A stretch of DNA of 64,000 bases from Lepeophtheirus salmonis (lineage: Eukaryota > Arthropoda > Copepoda > Siphonostomatoida > Caligidae), in NCBI RefSeq assembly GCF_016086655.4, contig NC_092584.1, forward strand, positions 9,413,907 through 9,477,906, written 5' to 3'. Shown here in pieces: positions 51,470-61,800 of the stretch. Each line of letters starts with the position of its first letter. Positions within the stretch are counted from its first letter, which is position 1. Under the pieces are notes generated by a model. The model saw only the letters and a program-made list of their open reading frames with translations. It searched no databases and was not told the origin of the DNA. The position numbers and the translations under genes are program-made.

Positions 51470-52510
51470 AAAAAAATCAAAAATTAATAGCTCTTCACCA
51501 TCAATTAAATTTTTGGAAAAAATTGCAAAAAATATTTTTAAATTATTATTTTTTTTGTGAAAAAAATCAAGGATTGAATCTTTGTCAAAAAATCTCAAAA
51601 ATTAATAGCTCTTCACAAATAATTAAATTTGTTGAAAAATTTCAAAAGACAAAATTAAATTTTTTTTTTTAAATTTCAAAAATACAAAATATTAAAAAAA
51701 ATTTTTTTGTCAAAAAAACTCAAAAATTTAGCAAAAAATAAATTTAAATTATTATTTTTTTGTGAAAAAAAAAATCAAGAATTGAAAAAATCTTTGTCAA
51801 AAAAATTAAAAAAGATTTTTATTATATTTTTTTTTTTAATTTCAAAAAATAAATTTAAATTATTTTTTTTTTTTGAGAAAAAAGATTTTGTCAAAAAAAA
51901 CTCAAAAATTAATAGCTCTTCACAATCACAATTAAATTTTTGGAAAAAAAATTGCAAAAAATATATTTAAATTATTGTTTTTGTTTTGAAAAAATTCAAG
52001 AATTAAATCTTTGTCAAAAAATTCAAAAATTAATAGCTCTTCACAATCAAAAATTAAATTTTTTTTTTAATTTCAAAAAATAAATTTAAATTATTTTTTT
52101 TTTTTGAGAAAAAAATTGAATCTTTGTCAAAAAATATTTTAAATTATTGTTTTTGTTTTGAAAAAATTCAAGAATTAAATCTTTGTCAAAAAAATTCAAA
52201 AATTAATAGCTCTTCAAAAACAATTAAATTTTTGGAAAAAAGATTTCAAAAATACAAATATTATATTTTTTTTTTTTTTTTTGAATTTCAAAAATAAATT
52301 TAAATTATTTTTTTTTTTGAGAAAAAAATCAAGAATTGAATCTTTGTCAAAAATACTCAAAAATTAATAGCTCTTCACAGACAATTAAATTTTAAATACA
52401 AAATTAATGAAAAACTTCAAGTATTAAATTTTAAATACAAAATTAATGAAAAACTTCAAGTATTAAATTTTAAATACAAAATTAATGAAAAACTTCAAAT
52501 ATCAAATTTG
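51470..52510. repeat. A/T-rich minisatellite with embedded 39-bp tandem repeat
   Basis: AATTAATAGCTCTTCA recurs exactly at 51482, 51600, 51907, 52028, 52201 and 52362, within longer units containing AATTAAATTTTTGGAAAAAA and ATCTTTGTCAAAAAA. Spacing is 118-307 bp, so some units are fused or expanded. At 52384-52500 a 39-bp unit (ATTAAATTTTAAATACAAAA, then TTAATGAAAAACTTCAAGT) repeats three times nearly perfectly. ORFs across it are Lys/Asn/Phe-rich artefacts. Confidence 0.85.
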
Positions 52511-53720
52511 AACGATTCCAACAACCCTACTTATCGCCTAAGAAAAAATTTAATTTTCCAAAAGACATCAATCGAAAGAAGCTGTGGATCAATGCCATCA
52601 AACGTCCGAATTAGACACTCACCAAAAACTCAAGAGTTTACCAACTAATATAATCAACTATTATTGTGTTGTGAAAATTAAATCAATGGGTCGTTTTATA
52701 AGGATGTCACTGGGCTCCATTTTCTAATTATTTATACTTAAATTATTGTCTTTAAGCTCACTTTGAAGAATTAATTCTTCTACAAAAGTCTCCAAAATGA
52801 CGTTGGGGCTTGGTACAATATGCAATTCCTAATTTATTTGAACATTCTAAGATCCAAAGCTCCCCTTTAACTTAAACAAAAAATAATTGGAAGTATGCAT
52901 GGAAGTATGCATGAAATTGTGCATGTCTTGTTTATTGGCCACATTTAATTTTAATTAATTATTTAAGTGTATTATTTCCTACAAATATTATTTAAGTTTA
53001 TACTGACAAAATTCATATATGTATTTCATATTTAAAAAGTAAATTGGCTTATTTTTTAACTTTATATTTATTTAAAAAAATTTAATTCTTTCATAAAGAT
53101 AATAAAACAAAAGTATGAACAATTATTTTATTTTTTATAAAAGTAAGCACTTTTAATAATGAGGGAATTACAACTATATATCAGTCTGTGCAATAGCTGT
53201 AGATTTAGACCTGATTTCTTTCACTCCTATTTTTGTTGTTATTGTAGATTTTTTGTCTGTCAAACTCTTTCCCTTGAGTCATTTAATTATCCCAAATCAT
53301 ATAATCCTCATTCATTGGGCCTTGTAATTCCTCTGCTCCACGCCGGGTTATAAAAAACAGAGGCTCATTGAAGTGGTATTTTTAAAAATAATGAAGTAAT
53401 CCTTAACAAAAACCATTTCTTAAGAGTACGGTCATTCGAAAAATATATTTTATAAAAAAAAATCTTATTAAAGCAAGTTATTCTGGTAAAAATACTAACT
53501 GATATAAATATACAAAAATCTCAATTTGACAATAAAAATGAAAGAATCCTGCATTTCAAGAAAAAAAAGAAAAGAAAGATTCGAAATTAACTTCCAATTG
53601 AAAAGAAGATAGAAAACGGCCCTGACATTTATCTTGGATCTCGTTGTAAATTTATTGATATTTTGTAGGTCAAAAATTATCATATTACTATTTAATGGAT
53701 ATTTTTTTAGTTGGATTTTC
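52511..53720. other. Gene-free AT-rich stretch
   Basis: Contains a direct doublet GGAAGTATGCATGGAAGTAT near 52890. Nothing else recognisable. Confidence 0.4.
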
Positions 53721-53935
53721 AGACGTGTTTGCCGAGGGTGTGCTGATGAAGCTGTAGCCAGTCGCCCCAAATTAAGAAATTTTTGTTTTTTTCCTCCAAA
53801 ATTTGACATTTGAAATTTTGTTCTACAAAAATAACAATAAAAAATTTAATTTTTTGTAAATAGCTATGGTTATTTGAATGTTGCATCCAAAATATTTCAT
53901 ATTTGAAATTTGTATTGTTTGTGAATAACTATATG
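53721..53935 (+). repeat. CAGGGGCGTCCGC-type element, degraded end
   Basis: CAGACGTGTTTGCCGAGGGT, then GAAGCTGTAGCCAGTCGCCC and AAATTAAGAAATTTTTG, parallel to the family layout end, G-rich arm, C-rich arm, A/T body; GAATAACTAT lies near the far side. Confidence 0.45.
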
Positions 53936-53989
53936 GTCGTACGGACAATAGAGATCATTATTGGCTTGAAGTCATGAGGTGCTTACGAG

Positions 53990-54115
53990 AAGCAATACAG
54001 AGGAAACAGTTCATAGCTATACTAATATGAAAGCTAAACTGCTCTACTCCCAAAACATTCTTCAGATTGTCAAGGTGGCCTCGTTCATTTTCGTTGTTCC
54101 TTTTAAATACTGTCA
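53990..54115 (+). repeat. ~200-bp dispersed repeat, copy 2 (partial)
   Basis: Shares AAGCTAAACTGCTCT, AAACATTCTTCA and CTCGTTCATTTTCG with copy 1 at 49880-50095. Confidence 0.6.
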
Positions 54116-56149
54116 TATAATATGACTTAAATCTCTGCTTTGAGTGACTTAGGGAAAGTTATCAAACCTTCTACAGATTGCATTATCTAACAGAATTTTC
54201 TCCCTTAGGTAGAATTAATATTATTCAAGCCACAAAATACAAAAATGACCATTGAAACTATCAATCAAAATAGACTTGGCTTTTTTTTTTAATTATTGTT
54301 ATGATTCAGAGGCATAATTCTACGAGAAATAACAATATAGATTAAAATGGAAGGTAATAATATAATTGATACAAAACATTTCAGTATTAAAAAAGTAAAT
54401 GATTAATTAAGTTATCTTGAATATATTTCCTATAAAATGTGTCTAGTCATACAAAAATTAAGTAAGATGAAGTATCATATTTGTAAACTAATATTTTTTT
54501 GCATATTTTGTAAAAATATGTTCTTTTATATTATTGCAAAACCGGAAGAACTTGATATTAAAATCAAATCGATAACACTACCTTTTCGAAATAAATACTC
54601 TTTTGCAAATAAAAACCTTAATATGTATGCTTCAAATGAAGTCCCTTGACGAAAAACAATTGAAAACACTGTGCCTTATTTCTTTTCGAACCAAAACCTT
54701 AAAAAATGTTGATTTTTTACCTTTAAATTGAACTTTGAGGGATTGGATGATCAGATATAAAAATTAAGTGGGTATTTGAAATTAACATATAATTTTGACA
54801 TATTTTTCATACAAAACAAAAAAACTGTTTTCTGCAGCTCAAGGAGAGTAAATAAGGGGTTGAGTTATTTATCAATCAGTGATTGGTGTTTCAACAAACA
54901 ACCATACGAACAACTACGTTTTCTAAATTTATTCAAATAAAAAAAGTTATGGGTTAAAAAAGAAATCGGTAAAAATTGCCATTTCGTTTATTTCATGTGC
55001 AAAAAAAATGAACTTCCAATAGAAAATGGGATTAGTAAATAAAATAAAGTAAGTAAAAATGTGTCTGGAGATTCGTTGGCATATAAATTTACTAAATAAA
55101 AATTGATTTGTAACTGAAATATCTGTCCTTTTCTGAATCATTTTTCAATTTTTTTATTTTTTTTTTTTCCAATTTTTCATCAAACGTCAATTTTCAGTTT
55201 TTTAAGAAAAAATGCAATAAAACGATACTTTATGCACAAAAAAATGCAGAAGTGAAATTTTCCAAGAAGTGTCTTTAATTTCCGGAATAATTTATTACAT
55301 AATTTTTGCAATAATAATGAACGAGTTATCCAGAGTTATATTTTCGACAACATTATTCTTCATACCTTGTTGTTTTTACACGTACAAAAAAAATATTGGT
55401 AGGTTTGTATTTCTTTTAGAATTCCCATAAATGTTATTAACTTTTTTTTTTTGCAAAATTTGTGCAAAAAAAAAAAATTTTTTTCGATTATGATATTTTT
55501 TGAAGTAAACAACAAATGTACTTCTCATCCATAAATTTGTTGTTATGTTCTTTGAAGTTTATAACACATTATTTTTTTATATTCATAATATTAATTACTA
55601 AGGTTGGTTACAAGAGGGGGAGTTGTGATGATGAGCCTTAGTAGATTATCTTACTTACCCGGATTGATATAGTGTGAAGAGTCCAAGACAATTACAATTA
55701 TCAGGATCTTTTTCAACAACAACGAAACATTCGTATAATAATTATTAGTATATGTAGTATATTGAAGTATTTTCTGAATTATTATTTTTTTTATTTTCTC
55801 AATTAATTTGACAATTTTCAATGGGATTTCCCTCTCCCTAATTAGCCCTAGCAACGCCGGGTAATCCTTAGCTGGTATTGTATGCAATGAAAATATGAAT
55901 ATTTTCATTGAAAAAATATGTCTTAATGGCGTCATAAATGTTATACATTTTTAATCCAAAGGACTATCAGTCTTAAGGAACGTTCCTAAGTATCACTGTC
56001 TCCTTTCATTATGTACAAGCTAATATTCACTGGCAAGAAAAGGTTTGAAAAAAAATACTTTTTCGTCATATTCATCAATTTTTAATTACTTGTCTGTAAA
56101 AATCCAGTTACCAGGCTTAATTTCATATTTAATGTTTCTCTATGGCAAG
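54116..56149. other. Gene-free AT-rich stretch
   Basis: Only short, A/T-biased ORFs. The last part may include the degraded N-terminal half of the Tc1-type transposase that becomes recognisable near 56150. Confidence 0.4.
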
Positions 56150-57791
56150 TAAGGGAGATTGATAGTTAATTCCTTCAGAATGATTATCATTCTATCTTGA
56201 AGATGCAAGTCATTCCTTCTGTACAGAGATTAATTGGACGGAAGTTTGTTTTCCAAAAAGACAATGACTCAAAAGAGTGTACGGTAACTTCGTATAAAAC
56301 ATATTCGTATAAGGGCATTTCGTATAAATTAATGTGAAAATGGGGCATAACTTTATGAATGGTCATTTTATACCCCGAATGTTGAGGGGGCGTTTTGGGT
56401 ACCAGTGATCTTTAAGTAACTACTAAGATCCCCTTCAGTCCCCAATTGTATGTTGGGGGTGTTTTCGGGTACCGCTAGGTCTCAAAATAGGATGCAGCCC
56501 ACCACAAATACTTGAAGAAACTACTAAAACCCCACCAACCCACTATCCACCAATTGTACCCCGAATGTTGGGGGTATTTCGGGTACTGCTAGGTCCCGAA
56601 ACGGGATGCAACTTACCACCAAAACTTGAAAAAATAATTAAGAGCCCCTCATCCCCCCTTCCCCAATTCTACCCCTAATGTTTAGTGTTGTTTTCGGGGT
56701 CTTTTTGGATCAAAATTATAATCTGCTATATGTTGCTCATATATCTTCAGGGTATGATTGAGGAGGCTGTAAGAGACTCTTAGTTGTTTCTTCAAGTATC
56801 GGCCGTGGGTTGAATCCTGTTTTGGTACCTAGGGGTACCTGAAAGCACCCCCAAGATTCGGGATACAATTGGGGGTTGTGACGCACTTTAAGAAGTTTCT
56901 ACAAGCATCAGTGGTGGATTCCATCCCATTTTGGGACCTGATGGTATCCGAAAACACTTCTAACATTCGGGGAACAATTGGGGGATGGTGGGGCTCTTAG
57001 TAGTTTCTTCAAGTATCGGCATGGGTTGCAACCCGTTTTGGGATTCGCCGGTTATTGAAAACTCTTCTAACATTTGGGGAACAATTGGGGGATGGTGGGG
57101 GTTCTTAATTCTTCAAGTATCGGCAGTGGGTTGAATCTTCTTTGGGACCCAGCAGTACCCAAAAACACCCCCAATATTTGGGGTGCCATTGGGGATTGGG
57201 GATAGTGGGGGGTGCTCCTTGTAGTTTCTTCAAGTATCGGTGGTGGGTTGCATACCGTTTTGGGACCTAGTGGTACCCGAAAACACCCCAACATTCGGGG
57301 TACAATGGGGGACTGTAAGGGGTTCTTAGTAGTTACTTAAGTATCGCCGGTACCCAAAAACACCCCCAACATTTTGGGGTATAAAATGACAATTACAAAA
57401 GTATATGCCCCGTTTCCTCATAAATTTATACGAAATGTTCTTTTAATAATATGATTTATACGGAGTTACCTATTACCACTCAAAACATGCATCCAAACAC
57501 TGCAAAAACCTCTTGGAAAAGAAAGAAGCCTCTCACATCTTATCTATTATGTAATGGCAAGATCAATATCCTGATTTGAACCCAATATAGCTATTGTGGA
57601 ACACCTTGACAGAAAAGTTCGGGAAAACACAAGTAAGAATGATTTGTAGAACATTTTGAAAAATACTTGGTATGATATCACACCTGTCTACCTTGAAAAA
57701 CTAAGAGCAGGAATGTCAAAAGTGTGTAAAGCAGTTATAGCGGCGGCAAAGGGAGGAACGAACACCAAAGCATTTCTCAGTCGGATTAAAT
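56150..57791 (+). pseudogene. Tc1-type transposase fragment split by a 1203-bp insertion
   Basis: The left part (to 56274) ends IGRKFVFQKDNDSK; the right part (from 57486) starts HASKHCKNLLEKKEASHI. Across the inserted element this reconstitutes the Tc1 block FQQDNDPKHTSK. The right part continues YPDLNPI, then TAG at 57588 where the family has the catalytic Glu (NPIENLW), then LLWNTLTEKFGKT, and finally KAVIAAAKGGTNTKAFL to a stop near 57791. Several stops and frameshifts; dead before or after the insertion. Confidence 0.8.
56275..57477. mobile_element. 1203-bp inserted element: long inverted ends, 8-bp target duplication, internal head-to-head tandem repeats
   Basis: ACTCAAAA flanks both sides (56267-56274 and 57478-57485). 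The ends pair over about 95 bp: GGTAACTTCGTATAAAACAT on the left and, inverted, GGTAACTCCGTATAAATCAT on the right, continuing through CATTTCGTATAAATT, GGGGCATA and TCATTTTATACCCC. The inside is GC-richer than its surroundings and made of units of about 105-115 bp (ATGTTGGGGGTGTTTTCGGG type). About four are in plus orientation (to about 56710) and about six are inverted (from about 56730), so the whole element can fold back. No ORF of its own. An 8-bp duplication suits a hAT- or P-type transposase acting in trans (inference). Confidence 0.85.
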
Positions 57792-58899
57792 AACTTTACC
57801 GTATGATTCTTTATCAAACTAGTCATTCGATGAATGTTTTATTATTTAATCACTCATTCGTTATATTTTTTAACTTCCGAGTCTCTTTAGTAGATCTGAG
57901 GAATATTTGAATATATCTGAGGTAAACCATAATCCTTTAATTATTGAGTAACAAAATTTTATCATGCTATACTGAATCGTAATAGTCTTAATGTTAATTG
58001 CAATATAAATTATTTAGTACTAATAAGTAAGTGTTGTTCTATTTGTTATGTGATGTTTTGAAATTTAATGCGCCATCTAGTGTTCAAATTGACTAAACAA
58101 ACAAATACTCATGAAAAGTGTGACGATTGAGAGTGATAAAAGTATTTTAATTTTCCCAAGAAAAATTGTAATTACTCCGTTCATATTCAAGCAGGTAAGA
58201 TAATTTTTACATCATTGCATTTTCCAGCTAAAATTTCATAATAGTTATCATATAAAAAATACAAAATTAAGATTTTTTTGTTCACATACTTACTATTTTG
58301 AATTAATCGTTCCTCCTTGCTTTTCTATTTGAAGTGAAATATTATGGTAACCTCTATTGGTACTTTAAAGATATTCAATATTGATTTCAACTCTTCTTGG
58401 ATCAACCAATCCCCTCCTTTGATTTTATTTGTTGGGAGCCAGCTTTTTATATCTCGAAATCGGAGATAAACAACGACTCATACCCTATTCAACGACATAT
58501 TTTGGAATTCCTGTTACTTGCAATTGTTTTTACTATCTAGTGAGAAAAAAAATTTCCCTTTTTGTACTTCGAGTGACCAACATAAATCTCCATGTTAAAA
58601 GATTAAATCTTGAGCACCTTCAAGAATTATATGTAGGTATAAATTTAAGTATGTTGTACGAAACATCACATCTGCATACATATGTCTTTACTCTTAAAAA
58701 ACAAAAAAAAAAGATTTTAACTTGATAATTTTATTTTATTTATCGTGTCTTTTTATGTGAGACAAGAGCTCTTAATCTCCATGAAACTTCTTCCTATTGA
58801 AAGCCTAGCATTTATTTTATCTTTTATTTATGAGTAGATAGGGTATTTTACAACCATTCTCAATCCTCATCTGTTTGTACATAAAATAGTAATTTTGAG
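57792..58899. other. Gene-free AT-rich stretch
   Basis: A 98-codon plus-strand ORF (58429-58725) has no features I recognise and lacks coding-like composition. Nothing else identified. Confidence 0.4.
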
Positions 58900-59930
58900 A
58901 CTCGGTTTGAGGTTGTAATTATTTTTCAGTTATGTCTTGGAAGGGTGTTACAACCCCTTGACTAAACTATTGTAGTCAAATGTGTCGAAAAAATAACGTT
59001 TATGTACTAAAATTAAAATATATTGGCAATTTGAAATTCACAATTTCCATTCATACCCTCCGCAGGAGATGAACTGGAGAGGCTATGGCCCCTCTCAATA
59101 TCCAAAATAAATTAATTCTTAATTTCGTACTTCCAAAAATTGAATTTTTCAATATTTTTGTTAAAGCATTTAGGAAAAAACCTTACAAATACCTTTCAAT
59201 ATTTTTGTTAAAGCATTTAGGAAAAAACCTTACAAATACCTAATATAAGCCTTCGATTAAAAAGAACTTTTCTTCACATGAATTATAATAATTTTTGTAG
59301 TTGAAGTCAGGGTCGGAACAAATTTTCCGACTACAGCTCCACCAAATATGGCACCGACTACGACTTTACGACTCCAACTCCGCAGTCCGGGTTTTGAGAG
59401 TCGGTTCAAGCCTCGAATTATTTTCTAGTTCGGTCTTGGAGGGATGCTACACGCCTTTGGCTTAACACTTTCAGTCAAATGTGTCGAAAAAACAACGTTT
59501 AGTCATACCATTAAGTATAGGCGTCCTCAAGGGTGGGCTTTAGGGACTGTAACCCCCCTCCTCCCCCTCTCAATATCCAAAAAATTATTTGTTTTGTAAA
59601 TAGCTATCGATTTTCAAGTTTTTCTAAAAAAATTATTATTTTCTAAAGAGCTGTAGATTATGGAACTTTATTTGTAAAAAAATTAATTTTGAAATTTTTT
59701 GAAGTAAATTTAATTTTTTGAGAACAGCTTTGGTTTAACCCCGCCCCCCAATTTTTTTTTTCTCGAATACCTATGAATAAAAATATAATATTTGAAATGT
59801 AATTTTGAATTTTTTGAATTATAAAATTTAATGTTTAAAATATAATTTTTTTTTTTTTTTTTTAATTTAATTTTTGAAACTTTATTTGAGTAGCAATGGA
59901 TTTTTGAATTATCCTTCTTTTTATTATTGT
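58900..59930 (+). repeat. Diverged tandem duplication of ~500 bp, each unit ending in a CAGGGGCGTCCGC-type element
   Basis: 58900-59000 and 59400-59500 share GTCAAATGTGTCGAAAAAA and ACGTTTA plus a preceding CGGTTTGAGG/CGGTTCAAGC arm. Each is followed by a short-element end (59058 CCTCCGCAGGAGATG; 59514 TATAGGCGTCCTCAAGGGTG) and CTCTCAATATCCAAAA. A second, perfect 47-bp direct doublet (CAATATTTTTGTTAAAGCAT start) lies at 59150-59243. Between them, 59305-59395 is rich in GACTCC/CCGACTAC motifs. Confidence 0.65.
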
Positions 59931-59989
59931 CTCAAAGGAAATAATAATAAATTTTAAATCCTATGCCTCCTATGTGAATCTTGTAGAAG

Positions 59990-60175
59990 TCTTGACCATT
60001 GAAGAATGTTTCGGAGAAGAACAGCTTACCCGTCATTACGTTTTATTAGATCAGCTATAAGCAGCTATACGAAGAAGGAAATAAACACCAATCCCTGCCC
60101 CTGACCAGCAAGAATATATAAGCTGGAATAACTCCAACGTAGACCCTCAATTCTACTCCGAGGTTTGCATTTACA
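59990..60175 (-). repeat. ~200-bp dispersed repeat, copy 3, inverted
   Basis: Reverse complement shows AGTAGAATTGAGGGTCTACG, TATAGCTGCTTATAGCTGAT and AAACATTCTTCAATGGTCA, collinear with copy 1. Confidence 0.65.
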
Positions 60176-60244
60176 TACACATAGAATTTCCAAGCCTACG
60201 TCATTGTGACTCTTCGTCTTTCATGAGACAACGCACTAGTTATT

Positions 60245-60540
60245 ACTTCGATGTTCTATGTTCAAGAATTTAGCCGTCCTTAGCGGCAATGATGGCTTCG
60301 AGGTGGTGGCGGAAGGGCTTGTACCTGCGTCAGATGTAGTCCTCTGCTATGACGTCCAAGTGCTGGATGAAAGTGAGATGAGGGCCTTCGTTTTTGGATG
60401 ACACACACTGCAGATCTTCCCCATGACATGCACCCAAAAGACGTAGTCGAGAGAATTGGCATCAGGGCTGTATGCGGGGGGGCAAAATTGTCAAAAAATA
60501 GTTCAAAAGAACTCAAAAGTCCCATTCAGATTATCAACTA
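60245..60540 (-). pseudogene. Mariner/Tc1-type transposase C-terminal fragment
   Basis: The minus strand reads YSPDANSLDYVFWVHVMGK in one frame (family SPDLNPLDYFVW) and, after a frameshift, RYKPFRHHLEAIIAAKDG, the characteristic C-terminal block. Broken; no intact ORF. Confidence 0.7.
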
Positions 60541-61629
60541 GAAAAATCCATTCCTCCTTTCTAGTACATGTTTTATACACCTTTACTCATAAGTAAGATT
60601 GGATGTGTGTAAACAAAAAACAAATTATTGCAATTAGAAAAGGAAATACAGTTGAATTTGTGCTCTTTTTCTTTTTTTGTTCATTATTAAATAAGTCATG
60701 GGGCTGTGAACATCTCCCTCTCAAAGAAGAATTATCGCTCTTCTTTGCTGTAAATTGATTTAAAAATGCATCAAAAAATAAATTTAAATATAATCATATT
60801 ATTTTCTATGCACTATGGCTATTTTAAATGTAGAAGGTTCTCTTTTTTCTAGCAGCACTTCATTTTCTATCCCAAAAGGAAGTTAATGTAACCAAGAGTC
60901 TTCATTTTAATAATAACATATGTCTTGCTCCTGCGTTCTCTCCGAACCTTTTTTTTTATTACAAAAATGACATCCTTACTGATAAGTGACATCTTGCGAG
61001 GTGAAAAAGTTTTTCATGTCCAAATAATTTTGGATATAAATTCCTCACCTGATCATTATTTTGGTTACAAAATGATGAATAAATAAACGGTAAAAGTGTG
61101 AACAGGTCAAAACCTGAATATATTTATTTATGTACTTATTTACTTTCTCTAAATACATAAAAAAATTTCATACTTTCCGCAAATTATAATTGCTAGTTTT
61201 ACTATTTCTGAAAGGAATTGGCATTTTTTATAATTTTGTATTTATATAGTGAAGGAATATAGTAAATCTCTTCTTTTTTAGATAAATTCTTTAATAGGAT
61301 TATAAAGACGTTATATGATCAATTGGAAGAAAATAAAATAAAAACTAATAACTAAAAAGAGATGACTCCCAAGGTCTTTTTGAGAAAAAAGAAGAGGAGA
61401 GAGAGAGAGAGAGAGGTTGGAATGGAGGGAGATAATAATAATTAGTGATGTGTCACGAGCAAAACTCGTAAATTACTACTCGAGTTTTATTAAATAAATA
61501 AAAGAAAAAAACAAAAATGTGGGCATAAAAAGTTGAGTGTTACTCGGAACTCGTCCAAACTTGGGATTCTTTGTTTTTCATTTTCGAACCCATTATAACA
61601 TGTAAATCTTACTAGACCGGCGGATTTTT
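60541..61629. other. Gene-free AT-rich stretch
   Basis: Includes an imperfect palindrome CAAAGAAGAA..TTCTTTG near 60724 and a GA microsatellite at 61395-61413. No gene recognised. Confidence 0.4.
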
Positions 61630-61800
61630 AGGGGCTTACGCAGGAGAGGAGATGTAGGTCTCCCTAAATTAAGTAATTTTGTCTTTTTACAAGAAAATTT
61701 AGTATTTAAACTTTTTTTACAAAAATTTAATTTTTCAAATTTAAAAAAAAACAGGTGATTTTTTTTTTTCCAAAAGTTTAAATATAATTCTGCGGACGTA
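61630..61800. mobile_element. 171-bp CAGGGGCGTCCGC-type element with both ends
   Basis: Left AGGGGCTTACGCAGGAGAGG; right end inverted TACGTCCGCAGAATTATATT. The A/T-rich interior has AATTTAATTTTT modules. No coding capacity. Confidence 0.55.

Noticed and set aside
51307..51970. Lys/Asn/Phe-rich ORFs of up to 121 codons
   Set aside because: They are products of the A/T minisatellite; repeated KINSSS-like peptides follow the DNA unit.
53495..53809. 104-codon minus-strand ORF
   Set aside because: Runs into a degraded short repeat element; composition matches the AT-rich background.
57067..57294. Proline-rich minus-strand ORF of 75 codons
   Set aside because: It lies entirely within the GC-rich tandem repeat of the inserted element; the Pro/Thr content is produced by the repeat.
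58429..58725. 98-codon plus-strand ORF
   Set aside because: Does not begin with ATG at its listed start, no family recognised, flanked by repeats.
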